56,185 nucleotides of DNA from Beijerinckiaceae bacterium (GCA_947478455.1 CANJWR010000009.1:1-56185), one strand, 5' to 3'. Positions 8,669 through 17,300 are shown, numbered from the stretch's first letter. Program-made: numbers and translations. Notes: generated by a model not told the origin, from the letters alone.

Positions 8669-8922
8669 CAGGCATCAAGAAGCCCGACGCATTGAGTGAT
8701 CGCCGAAAGACATTGGTCGATAATTGACGATTGGATGAATCTCGTAAATAATATTGATCTTGGAAAGAAGCTTTCCGTTTAGTCGGGAGTTTCGGATATT
8801 CGACGTGAAATATTTTGATGCTGCGTGACTATGATGTTGCGGCGATGGATTTCAATTCCTCGTCAATTTCGTAAATGCCGTTGAGAACCAGCGCCCGTTA
8901 ACACAGGCTGATGGAGGAACAT
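8669..8922. other. AT-rich intergenic region
   Basis: These 254 bases are much richer in A and T than the surroundings: 22 of 60 bases are G or C in 8701-8760 and 24 of 60 in 8761-8820. No gene, RNA or repeat was recognised. It should contain the promoter of the downstream peptidase-hydrolase gene and may mark the left edge of an acquired segment. Confidence 0.6.
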
Positions 8923-10980
8923 ATGGCGAAGCAACAGAAATTTTCTAAAGAAAAAAATCAAAAGAGCAAAGCGCCTCTGTCCGAAAGGTCGCAAAAAAAA
9001 GGACCGGCAGAAAAGGCCGCTACGGATAGTTCCCTTTCAACAAACACAAAATCCGAACCGAAAGCTTTGCAGCCACGTAGCCTCAATACAATTAGATTTA
9101 GAAATCGCGAGTTTTCCGGTTCTCCGAGAAGGTTCGCCAATCGCAAGCTCGATATCCTGCCCGATATGCCTGACATTCGGGACCGAATTTATAGTCCGAC
9201 GTTGCGGGCGTTGCATCAGAAGGTCGAGCCGCCCCCGCCGGCCCTGGTCCGCGATCAGGGCAATGATTCCAGCTGTACGGGCTATTCGCTGGCTCACGTG
9301 ATCGATCTGCTTCAGCGCGTGCAGGCCGGCGACAGGGCCGCGCCGTCGGTCAGTGCTCGCATGCTCTACGAGATGGCGAAGCGCAACGATGAATGGAATG
9401 GCAGCGCCTATGAGGGATCGAGCCTCCGCGGCGCCATCAAGGGCTTCTTCCGAAACGGGGTCTGCACAGAAAAAACCGCGCCGGACAAGCCAGGCGTCAA
9501 GAACTGGGCGCTCACATACGAGATGGCGAAGGAGGCGCGACAGCTTCGGCTTGGAGCCTATTACCGCCTGCAGCCCGATATCAGCGACTACCATGCGGCG
9601 ATCAATGAAGTCGGCGTCATTTATGTGTCGGCGCAAATTCACTCCAACTGGGAAACCCCCAAAGGCTCATCCATCGACCCCGGCGGAAAGCCGGCGGGAG
9701 GGCACGCGTTCGCGATCATCGGCTATGACGAAGCCGGATTCTGGGTTCTGAATTCTTGGGGTCCGAAATGGGGCAAGTCCGGCCTTGCCCACTGGACTTA
9801 TCGCGACTGGATGTCCAGCGTGATGGACGCATGGGTTTTGCAACTGGGCGTTCGCGCGCCGGATGCTTTCGGGGTCGCGCCGCGTGCATCGCCCGGCACA
9901 TCATCAGGCTTTTTTTCATCCAGCGAACCCAACCGCAGCGACATTCTCGGTCATTTTATCAATATCGATGACGGCCGCTTTGTCGAAGAAGGGAAGTATG
10001 CATCGCCTACTCTCACGGAAATGCAGGAAACCGTGAAACGAATTGTCCTGCCGACGTCAAACTCCGGTATGGGATTCGATCATCTGGTCATCTACGCCCA
10101 TGGCGGTCTCAATTCACTCGCTGACGAAGCCAAGCGCATCGCAACCTGGAAGCGCGCCGATATTTTCGGTCGCAACCGAATTTATAATTTCCACCTGATG
10201 TGGGGTTCGGGCTTCGTGGATGAAGTGTTTGGCGGGCTATCTGATTCGCCAACGGTCGGCGGAGTCAGGGGGAAATGGAATGACTGGATATTCGAAGCCG
10301 GCCTGGTCAAGGAAGCGGGCTCCTATGCCTGGCGTAACATGAAGCAAGATGCGGCTGCGGCATTTGGGGGCGACAACGTCTACAATGGCGGAGTCAAGGG
10401 ATTGAAACCTCTCCTGCAGGGCATCGACAAAGCCGCCAAGCGCCCCAAGCTGCATCTGGTGGGACATAGCGCTGGCGCAATTATGCTCGGACGGATGTTG
10501 TTGGCATTAAAAAAATATAATTTGGCCCAACTCGAACTGACCAGCATACATTTGATGGCTCCTGCCTGCACGTCTGCCTTTTTTAACGAGCATTACGGCC
10601 CCTATCTGGTCGACAAAGGCCAGATGAAGCTGCATGACAAGATCTATCTCTACAATCTCACCGACGAACTGGAGCTGAGCGACACGGTTTCATCGAATCT
10701 TCCGCTTGTGCCCAGCTACGGGCGCTCTTTGCTGTATCTCGTGTCGCGCGCATTCGAGGAAAAGGCAGCAACGCCGCTCGCCGGAATGGCTCTTTATGCC
10801 GACAAGATTTCTCCTGCCGCCAAGCTGAATATCGCCTATTCGGCAAAAGGCGGGAAAACAGAATCAACCTCGCACGGCGGTTTCGACAATGACGCGGCGA
10901 CAATGACGACAATCATGTCCCGCATTCTGGGCGCTGCGCCGAAGAAACCGCCTGAGCCGGGTGAACTGAATGATGATTGA
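8923..10980 (+). CDS. Papain-like (C1) peptidase fused to an alpha/beta-hydrolase
   Basis: A 685-residue protein with three visible parts. Residues 1-80 are Lys/Ser/Gln-rich and probably disordered. Residues about 80-310 form a papain-like domain: the PDMPDIRDRIY segment typical of bacterial C1 peptidases, oxyanion Gln112 and catalytic Cys118 in VRDQGNDSSCTGYSLA, His261 in GGHAFAIIGYD and Asn277 in FWVLNSWGPKWG. Residues about 345-670 look like an alpha/beta-hydrolase: HLVIYAHGGLNS, the nucleophile elbow HLVGHSAGA with Ser516, and HGG at 651-653 as candidate catalytic His. No signal peptide is evident. ATG 8923 was chosen because GGAGG sits four bases upstream; ATG 8911 overlaps that site. 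The first 60 codons are strikingly AT-rich. Substrate and role are unknown. Confidence 0.85.
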   Translation: MAKQQKFSKEKNQKSKAPLSERSQKKGPAEKAATDSSLSTNTKSEPKALQPRSLNTIRFRNREFSGSPRRFANRKLDILPDMPDIRDRIYSPTLRALHQKVEPPPPALVRDQGNDSSCTGYSLAHVIDLLQRVQAGDRAAPSVSARMLYEMAKRNDEWNGSAYEGSSLRGAIKGFFRNGVCTEKTAPDKPGVKNWALTYEMAKEARQLRLGAYYRLQPDISDYHAAINEVGVIYVSAQIHSNWETPKGSSIDPGGKPAGGHAFAIIGYDEAGFWVLNSWGPKWGKSGLAHWTYRDWMSSVMDAWVLQLGVRAPDAFGVAPRASPGTSSGFFSSSEPNRSDILGHFINIDDGRFVEEGKYASPTLTEMQETVKRIVLPTSNSGMGFDHLVIYAHGGLNSLADEAKRIATWKRADIFGRNRIYNFHLMWGSGFVDEVFGGLSDSPTVGGVRGKWNDWIFEAGLVKEAGSYAWRNMKQDAAAAFGGDNVYNGGVKGLKPLLQGIDKAAKRPKLHLVGHSAGAIMLGRMLLALKKYNLAQLELTSIHLMAPACTSAFFNEHYGPYLVDKGQMKLHDKIYLYNLTDELELSDTVSSNLPLVPSYGRSLLYLVSRAFEEKAATPLAGMALYADKISPAAKLNIAYSAKGGKTESTSHGGFDNDAATMTTIMSRILGAAPKKPPEPGELNDD

Positions 10981-11008
10981 AACAAGCGCTCGCCCGGCGT
11001 AGTGCTAG

Positions 11009-11037
11009 TCCGCTTTGATGGGGTTCGGCGGATTTTT
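11009..11037 (+). terminator. Possible terminator after the peptidase-hydrolase gene
   Basis: TCCGC (11009-11013) can pair with GCGGA (11028-11032) across a 14-base loop, followed by TTTTT. The stem is short, so this is a weak call. Confidence 0.35.
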
Positions 11038-11060
11038 GCCTGATCCGAAAGGGCAGAACC

Positions 11061-11960
11061 ATGACCGATCTCGCCGATCTTTTTCCGGGCTTCCAGTCGC
11101 ACTGGATCGACACATCCATCGGGCGCATCTTCGCGCGCTCACATGGCGCTGGAACGCCGCTTGTTTTGCTGCACGGTTTTCCCGAAACGCATGTCATGTG
11201 GCATCGGGTTGCGCCGGCGCTCGCTGAATCCCATTTCGTTGTCGCGATGGATTTGCGCGGCTATGGCTGGTCGTCAGCGCCCACCAGCGAAGGCGGCGCG
11301 ATGTACGCCAAGCGCGCCATGTATGAAGACGTGATCGCCGTCATGGAATCCCTCGGCCATGTGCGCTTTCACGTGGCGGGTCATGATCGCGGTGCGCGCG
11401 TCGCCTATCGGCTGGCGCTCGATCATCCGGGCCGCGTCGACAGGCTGGCCTTGCTGGACATTCTGCCGACGGCGGAAGTCTGGAGGAACATTCGCGCCGG
11501 TACATCGCCCGGCGCGCACTGGGATTTCCTGTCGCGCAAGGCGCCCGAACCCGAAAGCATGATTGTGCGCGACCCCGATCTCTATTTTGAGCCGCTGCTG
11601 GAGAAATGGACGAAGGCGGAATCATTGAAGTCCTTCGATGCGCGCGCTGTGGCGCAATACCGCGCGGCATGGCGCGATCCCTCGCGCATCCACGCCATGT
11701 GCGAGGACTACCGGGCGGGCGCAACGCTGGATGTGGACGCTGACGCCTCAGACCTTGCTGCGCATAAGACGATTGCCAATCCTACTCTAGTGCTCAATGG
11801 CGATTTCTATCTCACGCGCAGCGTCAGCGAGACGCCCCTGCAGGTCTGGCGACGCACCTTTGCGCCCAAAGCCGCCGGACACATGATCGATTCGGGCCAC
11901 TTCCTCGCGGAAGAAAATGCACCAGATACAACCGCAGCCCTGAAGGCGTTTTTCGCATGA
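11061..11960 (+). CDS. Haloacetate (fluoroacetate) dehalogenase-type hydrolase
   Basis: A 299-residue alpha/beta-hydrolase closely matching fluoroacetate dehalogenases, which hydrolyse the carbon-fluorine bond of fluoroacetate to give glycolate. The nucleophile is Asp109 in GHDRGARVAYR, with carboxylate-binding Arg110 and Arg113 beside it. The halide pocket residues known from the Rhodopseudomonas enzyme are all in register: His153-Trp154 in GAHWDFL and Tyr217 in EDYRAGA; His280 in DSGHFLAE is the base. The oxyanion-side motif HGFPETHVMW is typical. The gene leads a probable operon: its stop overlaps the next ATG (ATGA) and a GNAT and a patatin gene follow. The family call is secure; the true substrate may be another haloacid. 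Confidence 0.85.
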   Translation: MTDLADLFPGFQSHWIDTSIGRIFARSHGAGTPLVLLHGFPETHVMWHRVAPALAESHFVVAMDLRGYGWSSAPTSEGGAMYAKRAMYEDVIAVMESLGHVRFHVAGHDRGARVAYRLALDHPGRVDRLALLDILPTAEVWRNIRAGTSPGAHWDFLSRKAPEPESMIVRDPDLYFEPLLEKWTKAESLKSFDARAVAQYRAAWRDPSRIHAMCEDYRAGATLDVDADASDLAAHKTIANPTLVLNGDFYLTRSVSETPLQVWRRTFAPKAAGHMIDSGHFLAEENAPDTTAALKAFFA

Positions 11961-12418
11961 GCGATCTGATTTTTCGCGACGCGACCCGCGCTGATCTCGC
12001 CGCAGTCGTCACCATGCTGGCCGACGACTTTCTGGGCGGCGAGCGCGGGGAAATCATCAGTGAGCCATTGCCTGACTCCTACGTCGATTCTTTCAACGCC
12101 ATTCGGGCCGATCCGCGCGGACGCCTGATTGTGGCCGAACGCGAAGGCGAAGTCGTCGGCTGTTATCAGCTCACGTTCATTCCGGGCCTGTCCTATCAGG
12201 GTGCATGGAAAGCCATCATCGAGGGCGTGCGGATCGCCGGCACGGTGCGGGGTTCGGGCCTGGGCAGTCAATTGCTGCAACACGCTATCAATCTGGCGAG
12301 GGACGGCGGCGCGCGGGCGCTCGAACTCACCACCAACAAGGCCCGCAAGGACGCGCAGCGCTTCTACGCAAAGCTGGGCTTCAAGAATTCGCACGAAGGC
12401 TACAAGCTCGAACTTTGA
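11957..12418 (+). CDS. GNAT-family N-acetyltransferase
   Basis: A 153-residue single-domain acetyltransferase that would move an acetyl group from acetyl-CoA to an amine. The acetyl-CoA loop is RIAGTVRGSGLGSQLLQHAI (about 94-113), fitting the Q/RxxGxG/A pattern of motif A, and the C-terminal FYAKLGFKNSHEGYKLEL is the usual last strand pair. The ATG overlaps the stop of the dehalogenase gene, and the patatin gene begins nine bases after its own stop, so the three are probably one transcript. The acceptor substrate is unknown; antibiotic, amino acid or protein targets are all possible for this subgroup. Confidence 0.88.
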   Translation: MSDLIFRDATRADLAAVVTMLADDFLGGERGEIISEPLPDSYVDSFNAIRADPRGRLIVAEREGEVVGCYQLTFIPGLSYQGAWKAIIEGVRIAGTVRGSGLGSQLLQHAINLARDGGARALELTTNKARKDAQRFYAKLGFKNSHEGYKLEL

Positions 12419-12427
12419 TCGGTTCAG

Positions 12428-13297
12428 ATGTCCAAAGCGATAGCCAAACATTCGGGTAGGCACGGAACTATCGGTCTGGCGCTCGGCGGTGGCGGGGCGC
12501 GCGGACTTGCGCATATCGTGCTGCTGGAAGTGCTGGATGAACTGGGCCTCAAACCCGTCCGAATTGTCGGCACATCCATCGGCTCCATCGTCGGCGCGGC
12601 CTATGCAGCAGGCGTCAGCGGACGTGATCTGCGCACCCATGTGCTCGGCCTCGTGCGCGACAGGCCGGGCGCGATGGCGCGCCTGCTGAAGGCCCGCGTC
12701 GGACGCTTCAGCGATCTGTTCAACGGCAATATGGGCAATCCCGTCATGCTCGACGGAGAATTGCTGCTCGACCTGTTTTGGCCCGCCATGGTGCCGGATC
12801 GTTTCGAGCAACTGGCGATTCCATTCGAGTCCGTCGCTACCGACTTTGTCGGTCGTCGCGGGGCGATCTTTAGCGCCGGCCCGCTCGCGCCCGCCGTTGC
12901 GGCCTCGATGGCGATTCCCGGCCTCATCAAGCCCGTCGAGATGGACGGTTTGGTGCTGGTCGACGGCGGCGTGGTCGATCCGCTGCCGTTTCGTCACCTG
13001 ATCGGAGCTGTGGACGTCATCATAGCCTGCGACGTCACCGGCGGCCCGGTCGCCGACCGCAAGGGCGTCCCGAAACCCTTCGAGGCCATGTTCGGCGCGG
13101 CGCAGATCATGATGGCCTCGATCACGCGGGAGATTCTGGCCGTCAGCCAGCCCGATGTTCTGCTGAAGCCGGATGTGGACGCCTTCAGGGTCCACGATTT
13201 TTTCAAGGCGGCCCAGATTTTTGCGGCCTGCGAAGGCCTGCGGGACGAGGCCAAGCGGAGCATCGAGCGCAAGCTGAAGGCGCTTGAGCGTTCCTGA
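12428..13297 (+). CDS. Patatin-like phospholipase, RssA/NTE type
   Basis: A 289-residue patatin-domain lipid acyl hydrolase. The Gly-rich oxyanion loop ALGGGGARGLAH (about 18-29), the nucleophile elbow GTSIGS with Ser50, and the catalytic Asp179 in the DGG motif (LVDGGVVDPLP) are all present, so the Ser-Asp dyad is intact. There is no signal peptide and no second domain, so it is a stand-alone cytoplasmic or membrane-associated enzyme of the RssA type. It is the third gene of the dehalogenase-GNAT group, with a nine-base gap upstream. No direct functional link with dehalogenation is obvious. Confidence 0.92.
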   Translation: MSKAIAKHSGRHGTIGLALGGGGARGLAHIVLLEVLDELGLKPVRIVGTSIGSIVGAAYAAGVSGRDLRTHVLGLVRDRPGAMARLLKARVGRFSDLFNGNMGNPVMLDGELLLDLFWPAMVPDRFEQLAIPFESVATDFVGRRGAIFSAGPLAPAVAASMAIPGLIKPVEMDGLVLVDGGVVDPLPFRHLIGAVDVIIACDVTGGPVADRKGVPKPFEAMFGAAQIMMASITREILAVSQPDVLLKPDVDAFRVHDFFKAAQIFAACEGLRDEAKRSIERKLKALERS

Positions 13298-13390
13298 ACG
13301 GGTGCATTCAATCGCTGTGTGGCTGCGCAGCCTCTTGTAAATGTCCTCGATCCCGGTCCAATCTGGTCCCGCTTCAAGCGGGTGCACGCC

Positions 13391-14572
13391 ATGAAACGTT
13401 TGGGATTGATGCTGGCGGCAGCGGCGCTGCTGTTTGCAGCCCCTGTCTGCGCAGAAGAATATGCGGTCGAGAAGGGCTATCTGCGGGTGGAGATCAACGG
13501 CCGCCCGTGGCGGCTGGAAACCCGCATCGTCAAGCGTACGGACCTGACCGGCAAACTGCCGATCGCGCTGATCACTCACGGATCGGCGGATTCGCCAGCA
13601 CAACGCCTCAACCAGCACGCAAGTTCCCTTGAAGCGCAGGCCAAGGATCTCGCCTGGCGCGGCTATCTGGCTGTCGCCGTCATGCGGCGAGGCTTCGGCT
13701 CCTCCGACGGCCCGATGCCGGAGCCCACCAATTGCCCGGTGAAAACCTATCTGAATCGCTTCAACAGCGACGCCGACGATCTGCAGGCCGCGCTGGTGGC
13801 TATTGCCAAGCGTCCTGACGCCGACCCCGAAACGATCGTTGCTGTCGGTGTCTCGGCCGGCGGGCCGGCGCTGATTGCGCTGGGCGCGCGCAACCCGAAG
13901 GGCCTCAAGGGCATCGTCAATATCTCCGGCGGTCTCGTTTCGCTTTCGTGCCCGAACGAGGACGCGCTGGTCGATGCGTTCCGCACCTTCAATGCGCGTA
14001 ACCGCGTGCCGCAGCTCTGGGCCTATGCGGCCAATGACAGCCTGTTCGGTCCCGGTCTGGTGGATCGGCTACGCAACGCTTCGCTCGACGGCGGCGGCGA
14101 CGTCAAACTCATCCGTTATGAAAATATGGGTCGCGACGGGCACGACATTTTCTCGACGCCGGACGGGCGCTTTGCGTGGCTGGCTGAAATGGATGGCTTT
14201 CTGCGCGCCAACCAGCTTCCGACATGGAAATACTCGGAAGTGGCGCGCCTCATGGATGTGCTGAAGTTCAAGCCGACTGATCGCACTTTTCTTGAAAGCT
14301 ACATGATCGCCCCGACCTTCAAGGCCATGGCGCGCTCGGCGAGCGGCGCAACGCGGCGTTATTTCTACAATGCGCTGACCGTGGAAGGGGTTCGGTCCTC
14401 CGCCCTTTCGGCCTGTAACACGAAGCCGGAAGACCCCTGCGAAATCGTCATGGAAAACGGCGCGATTGTCGCCTCGTGGACGAAACCCGCCGAAAATGTG
14501 CCCGGACCGGCACAGGGCAACGCAACTCAATCCAGAGAGCCCGCTACTCCGTCGACGACCGGCGCTCCCTGA
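13391..14572 (+). CDS. Secreted alpha/beta-hydrolase, dienelactone hydrolase-like
   Basis: A 393-residue exported hydrolase. The signal peptide MKRLGLMLAAAALLFAAPVCA precedes a mature start near EEYAVEKGY. The hydrolase core has the oxyanion strand PIALITHGSAD, a nucleophile elbow GVSAGGPAL (catalytic Ser) and an Asp/His candidate region near YENMGRDGHDIFS. The C-terminal tail is Pro/Thr-rich and probably flexible. ATG 13391 was chosen because it begins the signal peptide; an upstream in-frame start at 13319 would bury it. The last 29 bases overlap the convergent tadA gene. Substrate unknown; similar proteins are annotated as dienelactone hydrolase family or esterase. Confidence 0.8.
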   Translation: MKRLGLMLAAAALLFAAPVCAEEYAVEKGYLRVEINGRPWRLETRIVKRTDLTGKLPIALITHGSADSPAQRLNQHASSLEAQAKDLAWRGYLAVAVMRRGFGSSDGPMPEPTNCPVKTYLNRFNSDADDLQAALVAIAKRPDADPETIVAVGVSAGGPALIALGARNPKGLKGIVNISGGLVSLSCPNEDALVDAFRTFNARNRVPQLWAYAANDSLFGPGLVDRLRNASLDGGGDVKLIRYENMGRDGHDIFSTPDGRFAWLAEMDGFLRANQLPTWKYSEVARLMDVLKFKPTDRTFLESYMIAPTFKAMARSASGATRRYFYNALTVEGVRSSALSACNTKPEDPCEIVMENGAIVASWTKPAENVPGPAQGNATQSREPATPSTTGAP

Positions 14573-15071
14573 AAAATTCGCGCAACAGGTCCGCACCTTC
14601 CGTTTCCCGAATGCCGCCGTAAACCTCAGGCACATGGTGACAGGTGGGCTGCGCAAAGAAGCGGGGCCCGTGATCGACAGCGCCGCCCTTGGGGTCCGGC
14701 GCCGCATAATAGATCCGCCTGATGCGGGCGAATGAAATTGCCGCCGCGCACATCGCGCAGGGCTCCAGCGTCACGTAGAGATCGCAGCCGTTGAGCCGTT
14801 CCGAGCCTGTCTGGGCGCAGGCGGCACGGATCGCCAGAATTTCCGCATGTGCGGTAGGGTCATGGTCAGCGATGGTACGGTTGCCGGCCGAGGCCAGAAT
14901 GCGGCCATTCAGCGCAATCGCAGCGCCGACAGGCACTTCCTGACGCGCCGCCGCCGCGCGCGCTTCGTCGAACGCAATCGACATGGCGTCAGGCGCACCC
15001 GTAAGTGTCGAATGGGGAAATGCCGAGACGGCGTCGGCCTTGCCGATCATCATGCTGGTCCGTTTTTTCAT
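14544..15071 (-). CDS. tadA: tRNA adenosine(34) deaminase
   Basis: TadA converts adenosine to inosine at the wobble position of tRNA-Arg(ACG) and is usually essential. The cytidine-deaminase-like zinc site is visible: His and the proton-shuttling Glu in DPTAHAEILAIR, and the two Cys in LEPCAMCAAA. The core runs from EVPVGAAIALNGRIL to LREFFRERRSSTE. The start is uncertain. ATG 15071 gives 175 residues; ATG at 15053 or 15050 and ATG 14984 (146 residues, MSIAFDEARAAAARQ) are alternatives, and none has a strong ribosome binding site. The gene is divergent from rluB with about 40 bases between starts, and its 3' end overlaps the convergent hydrolase by 29 bases. Confidence 0.93.
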   Translation of the reverse strand: MKKRTSMMIGKADAVSAFPHSTLTGAPDAMSIAFDEARAAAARQEVPVGAAIALNGRILASAGNRTIADHDPTAHAEILAIRAACAQTGSERLNGCDLYVTLEPCAMCAAAISFARIRRIYYAAPDPKGGAVDHGPRFFAQPTCHHVPEVYGGIRETEGADLLREFFRERRSSTE

Positions 15072-15113
15072 GCCCCGATGGTGCGGCCCGTAACACTCTG
15101 CTATCAGAACGCC

Positions 15114-17285
15114 ATGACCGATAACAGAAACAACGATGGCCGTGGCCCACGCAAGCCCGGCGGCGGGCGCTCGCCCGGCAGGCCCGGACGCCCGGGCGGC
15201 GACTCCCCGCGCGGCCCGCGCACCTCTTCGGGCGACAAACCCTTCCGCAAACGCGAAGACGGAGAACGCACGTTCAAGCCGCGCGCTGAAGGCGATTCCC
15301 GCCCGCCGCGCCGCGACAGCGACAAGCCTTTCCAGAAGCGTGAAGGCGGCGAGCGTACGTTCCGTCCCCGCACCGAGGGCGATTCCCGTCCACCGCGTCG
15401 TGACGGCGACAAGCCTTTCCAGAAGCGCGAGGGCGGTGAGCGTACGTTCCGTCCCCGCGCCGGGGGCGATTCCCGTCCACCGCGTCGTGACGGCGACAAG
15501 CCATTCCAGAAGCGTGAAGGTGGCGAGCGCACATTCCGTCCCCGCACCGAGGGCGATTCCCGGCCGCCGCGTCGTGACGGCGACAAGCCTTTCCAGAAAC
15601 GTCAAGGCGGCGAGCGTACGTTCCGTCCCCGTGCCGAGGGCGATGCCCGTCCACCGCGCCGCGACGGCGACAAGCCGTTCCGCAAGCGCGAGGACAACCG
15701 CCCCGCTCGTGCGCCGCAAGAGCCTGCGGTCGCTGCCGCGGACGTCAAGCCGAACGACGACGCCCAGCGCATCGCCAAGGTGATGGCGCGCGCCGGCCTT
15801 TGCTCCCGCCGCGATGCCGAATTGTGGATCGAGGCCGGCCGCGTGATGGTCAACGGCGTCGTCCTCACCGGCCCGGCGCTTAATGTGAAGCCCGACGATG
15901 TCATTCTCGTCGATGGCAAGCCGCTGGCCGAGCGCGAACGCACCCGCCTGTTCCTGTTCCACAAGCCGCGCGGCTATGTGACTACCGACCGTGATCCCGA
16001 AGGCCGCCAGACGATTTTCGAGGCGATGCCGGAAGGTCTGCCGCGCGTCGTCACCGTTGGCCGCCTCGACATCAACACCGAAGGTCTTCTGCTGCTCACC
16101 AATGATGGCGGGCTGGCGCGCATTCTCGAACTGCCGTCCACAGGCTGGCTGCGTCGTTACCGGGTGCGCGCCAAGGGAACGACCAATCAGGCCGTGCTGG
16201 ACGAATTGCGCAAGGGCGTCGCCATCGACGGGATCGAATATGCCGGCATCGAGGCGGCGCTGGACCGCGAGCAGGGCGCCAATGTCTGGCTCACCATGGG
16301 CCTGCGCGAAGGCAAGAACCGCGAAGTGAAGCGCGTGCTCGAACATATCGGGCTCGAGGTGAACCGCCTCATTCGCATCTCGTTCGGCCCGTTCCAGTTG
16401 CTCGATCTCGTCGAAGGCGCAGTCGAGGAAGTACCGACCCGCATTCTGCGCGATCAGCTGGGCCCGGCTCTGGCAGCCGAAGCCGGCGTCGATTTCGACG
16501 GACCGGTGATGGTCGAGGAGCCGCGCTCCGAACGTATCGCAGCTCGGCCCGCGGGCCGAACCGGACGTGACAGCCGCCCCGCGCGCCCACCCGGACGCGG
16601 AGATCGCGATGACCGGCCCCAGCGCAGCGAACGCGGCGGCGACCGTCGCGGTCGTGCGCCGGAGACCGAGGAAGAGGAGGTTCGCCCGCGCGTCGACCGC
16701 CCGACGCCCGGCCCCCGCAAGCATATTTCCATCCTGCGCGCCGAACGTCGCGCCGAGGCCAAATCCGGCGACCGCAAGCGCATCGAGCGCACGGAAACCT
16801 CCGACCGCAAAGGCCGCTCGGTGAAGATCGAACGCGTGGTTGCGCCTGCAAGCGCCGAAAAGCCTGACACTCGCAACGGGCGTCGCTTCACGCGGGAACG
16901 CAGCTCCGTCGGCGATCAGCCGCCGCGTCGTCGCGAGCGCCCCGCAGGAGCAAACTTCGGGCGTCCCGGCGCAGGCCGCGACACAGCTGACCGTGAGGAT
17001 TTTCGCGGCCCGCGCCCCGAGCGTAAGGATCGCAAGAACCGCTTCGGCGGCGAGGGCGAGCGCGCCCGTTCCGACGATCGGCCCAGAGATGACGACAGAC
17101 CGAAAAGCTATGCAGCACGCTCGTCGGCCGGCAGGCCCGCATCCGCCAGTCGACCCGCCACGGGTCGCGCGCCCGGCAAGGGCGGCAAACCGTTTGGCAA
17201 ACCGGGCGGCGGCAGATCGGGCGGCAAGCCCGGCGGTTCCGGCCCCCGACCTGGTGGTCGCGGCCCCGGCCGCGGTCGGGATTGA
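15114..17285 (+). CDS. rluB: Pseudouridine synthase RluB/RsuA family with repeat-rich tails
   Basis: A 723-residue rRNA pseudouridine synthase, about twice the size of the catalytic unit. The enzyme core occupies roughly residues 215-460: an S4 RNA-binding domain (KVMARAGLCSRRDAELWIEA), then the synthase domain with catalytic Asp in GRLDINTEGLLLLTNDGG and the GLREGKNREVKRVLEHIG segment. It is predicted to modify 23S rRNA near position 2605. The N-terminal 200 residues hold five tandem 29-residue repeats (consensus opening DKPFQKREGGERTFRPR), and the C-terminal 260 residues are Arg/Gly/Pro-rich and disordered. ATG 15114 begins MTDNRNNDGRGPRKPGGG. rsmD follows after 15 bases, so the two rRNA-modification genes probably share a transcript. 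Confidence 0.93.
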   Translation: MTDNRNNDGRGPRKPGGGRSPGRPGRPGGDSPRGPRTSSGDKPFRKREDGERTFKPRAEGDSRPPRRDSDKPFQKREGGERTFRPRTEGDSRPPRRDGDKPFQKREGGERTFRPRAGGDSRPPRRDGDKPFQKREGGERTFRPRTEGDSRPPRRDGDKPFQKRQGGERTFRPRAEGDARPPRRDGDKPFRKREDNRPARAPQEPAVAAADVKPNDDAQRIAKVMARAGLCSRRDAELWIEAGRVMVNGVVLTGPALNVKPDDVILVDGKPLAERERTRLFLFHKPRGYVTTDRDPEGRQTIFEAMPEGLPRVVTVGRLDINTEGLLLLTNDGGLARILELPSTGWLRRYRVRAKGTTNQAVLDELRKGVAIDGIEYAGIEAALDREQGANVWLTMGLREGKNREVKRVLEHIGLEVNRLIRISFGPFQLLDLVEGAVEEVPTRILRDQLGPALAAEAGVDFDGPVMVEEPRSERIAARPAGRTGRDSRPARPPGRGDRDDRPQRSERGGDRRGRAPETEEEEVRPRVDRPTPGPRKHISILRAERRAEAKSGDRKRIERTETSDRKGRSVKIERVVAPASAEKPDTRNGRRFTRERSSVGDQPPRRRERPAGANFGRPGAGRDTADREDFRGPRPERKDRKNRFGGEGERARSDDRPRDDDRPKSYAARSSAGRPASASRPATGRAPGKGGKPFGKPGGGRSGGKPGGSGPRPGGRGPGRGRD
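15234..15668 (+). repeat. Five tandem 87-bp coding repeats in rluB
   Basis: Units start at 15234, 15321, 15408, 15495 and 15582, each 87 bases (29 codons) with no gap, followed by a partial sixth beginning at 15669. Units 2-4 are nearly identical at the DNA level; units 1 and 5 are more diverged. All keep frame and encode basic residues alternating with Gly, Pro and Asp. Copy number is likely to vary between strains by slippage or recombination. Confidence 0.95.
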
Positions 17286-17300
17286 TTGGACCTGATCGGG

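Noticed and set aside
11807-13618. A 603-codon minus-strand frame opposite the GNAT and patatin genes.
   Set aside because: It is antisense to two genes with complete catalytic motifs, and its translation resembles no family; it is a GC-driven shadow.
15234-15668. Regular 87-bp repeats that could suggest a CRISPR array.
   Set aside because: Units are contiguous without variable spacers, keep reading frame and encode protein repeats of RluB.
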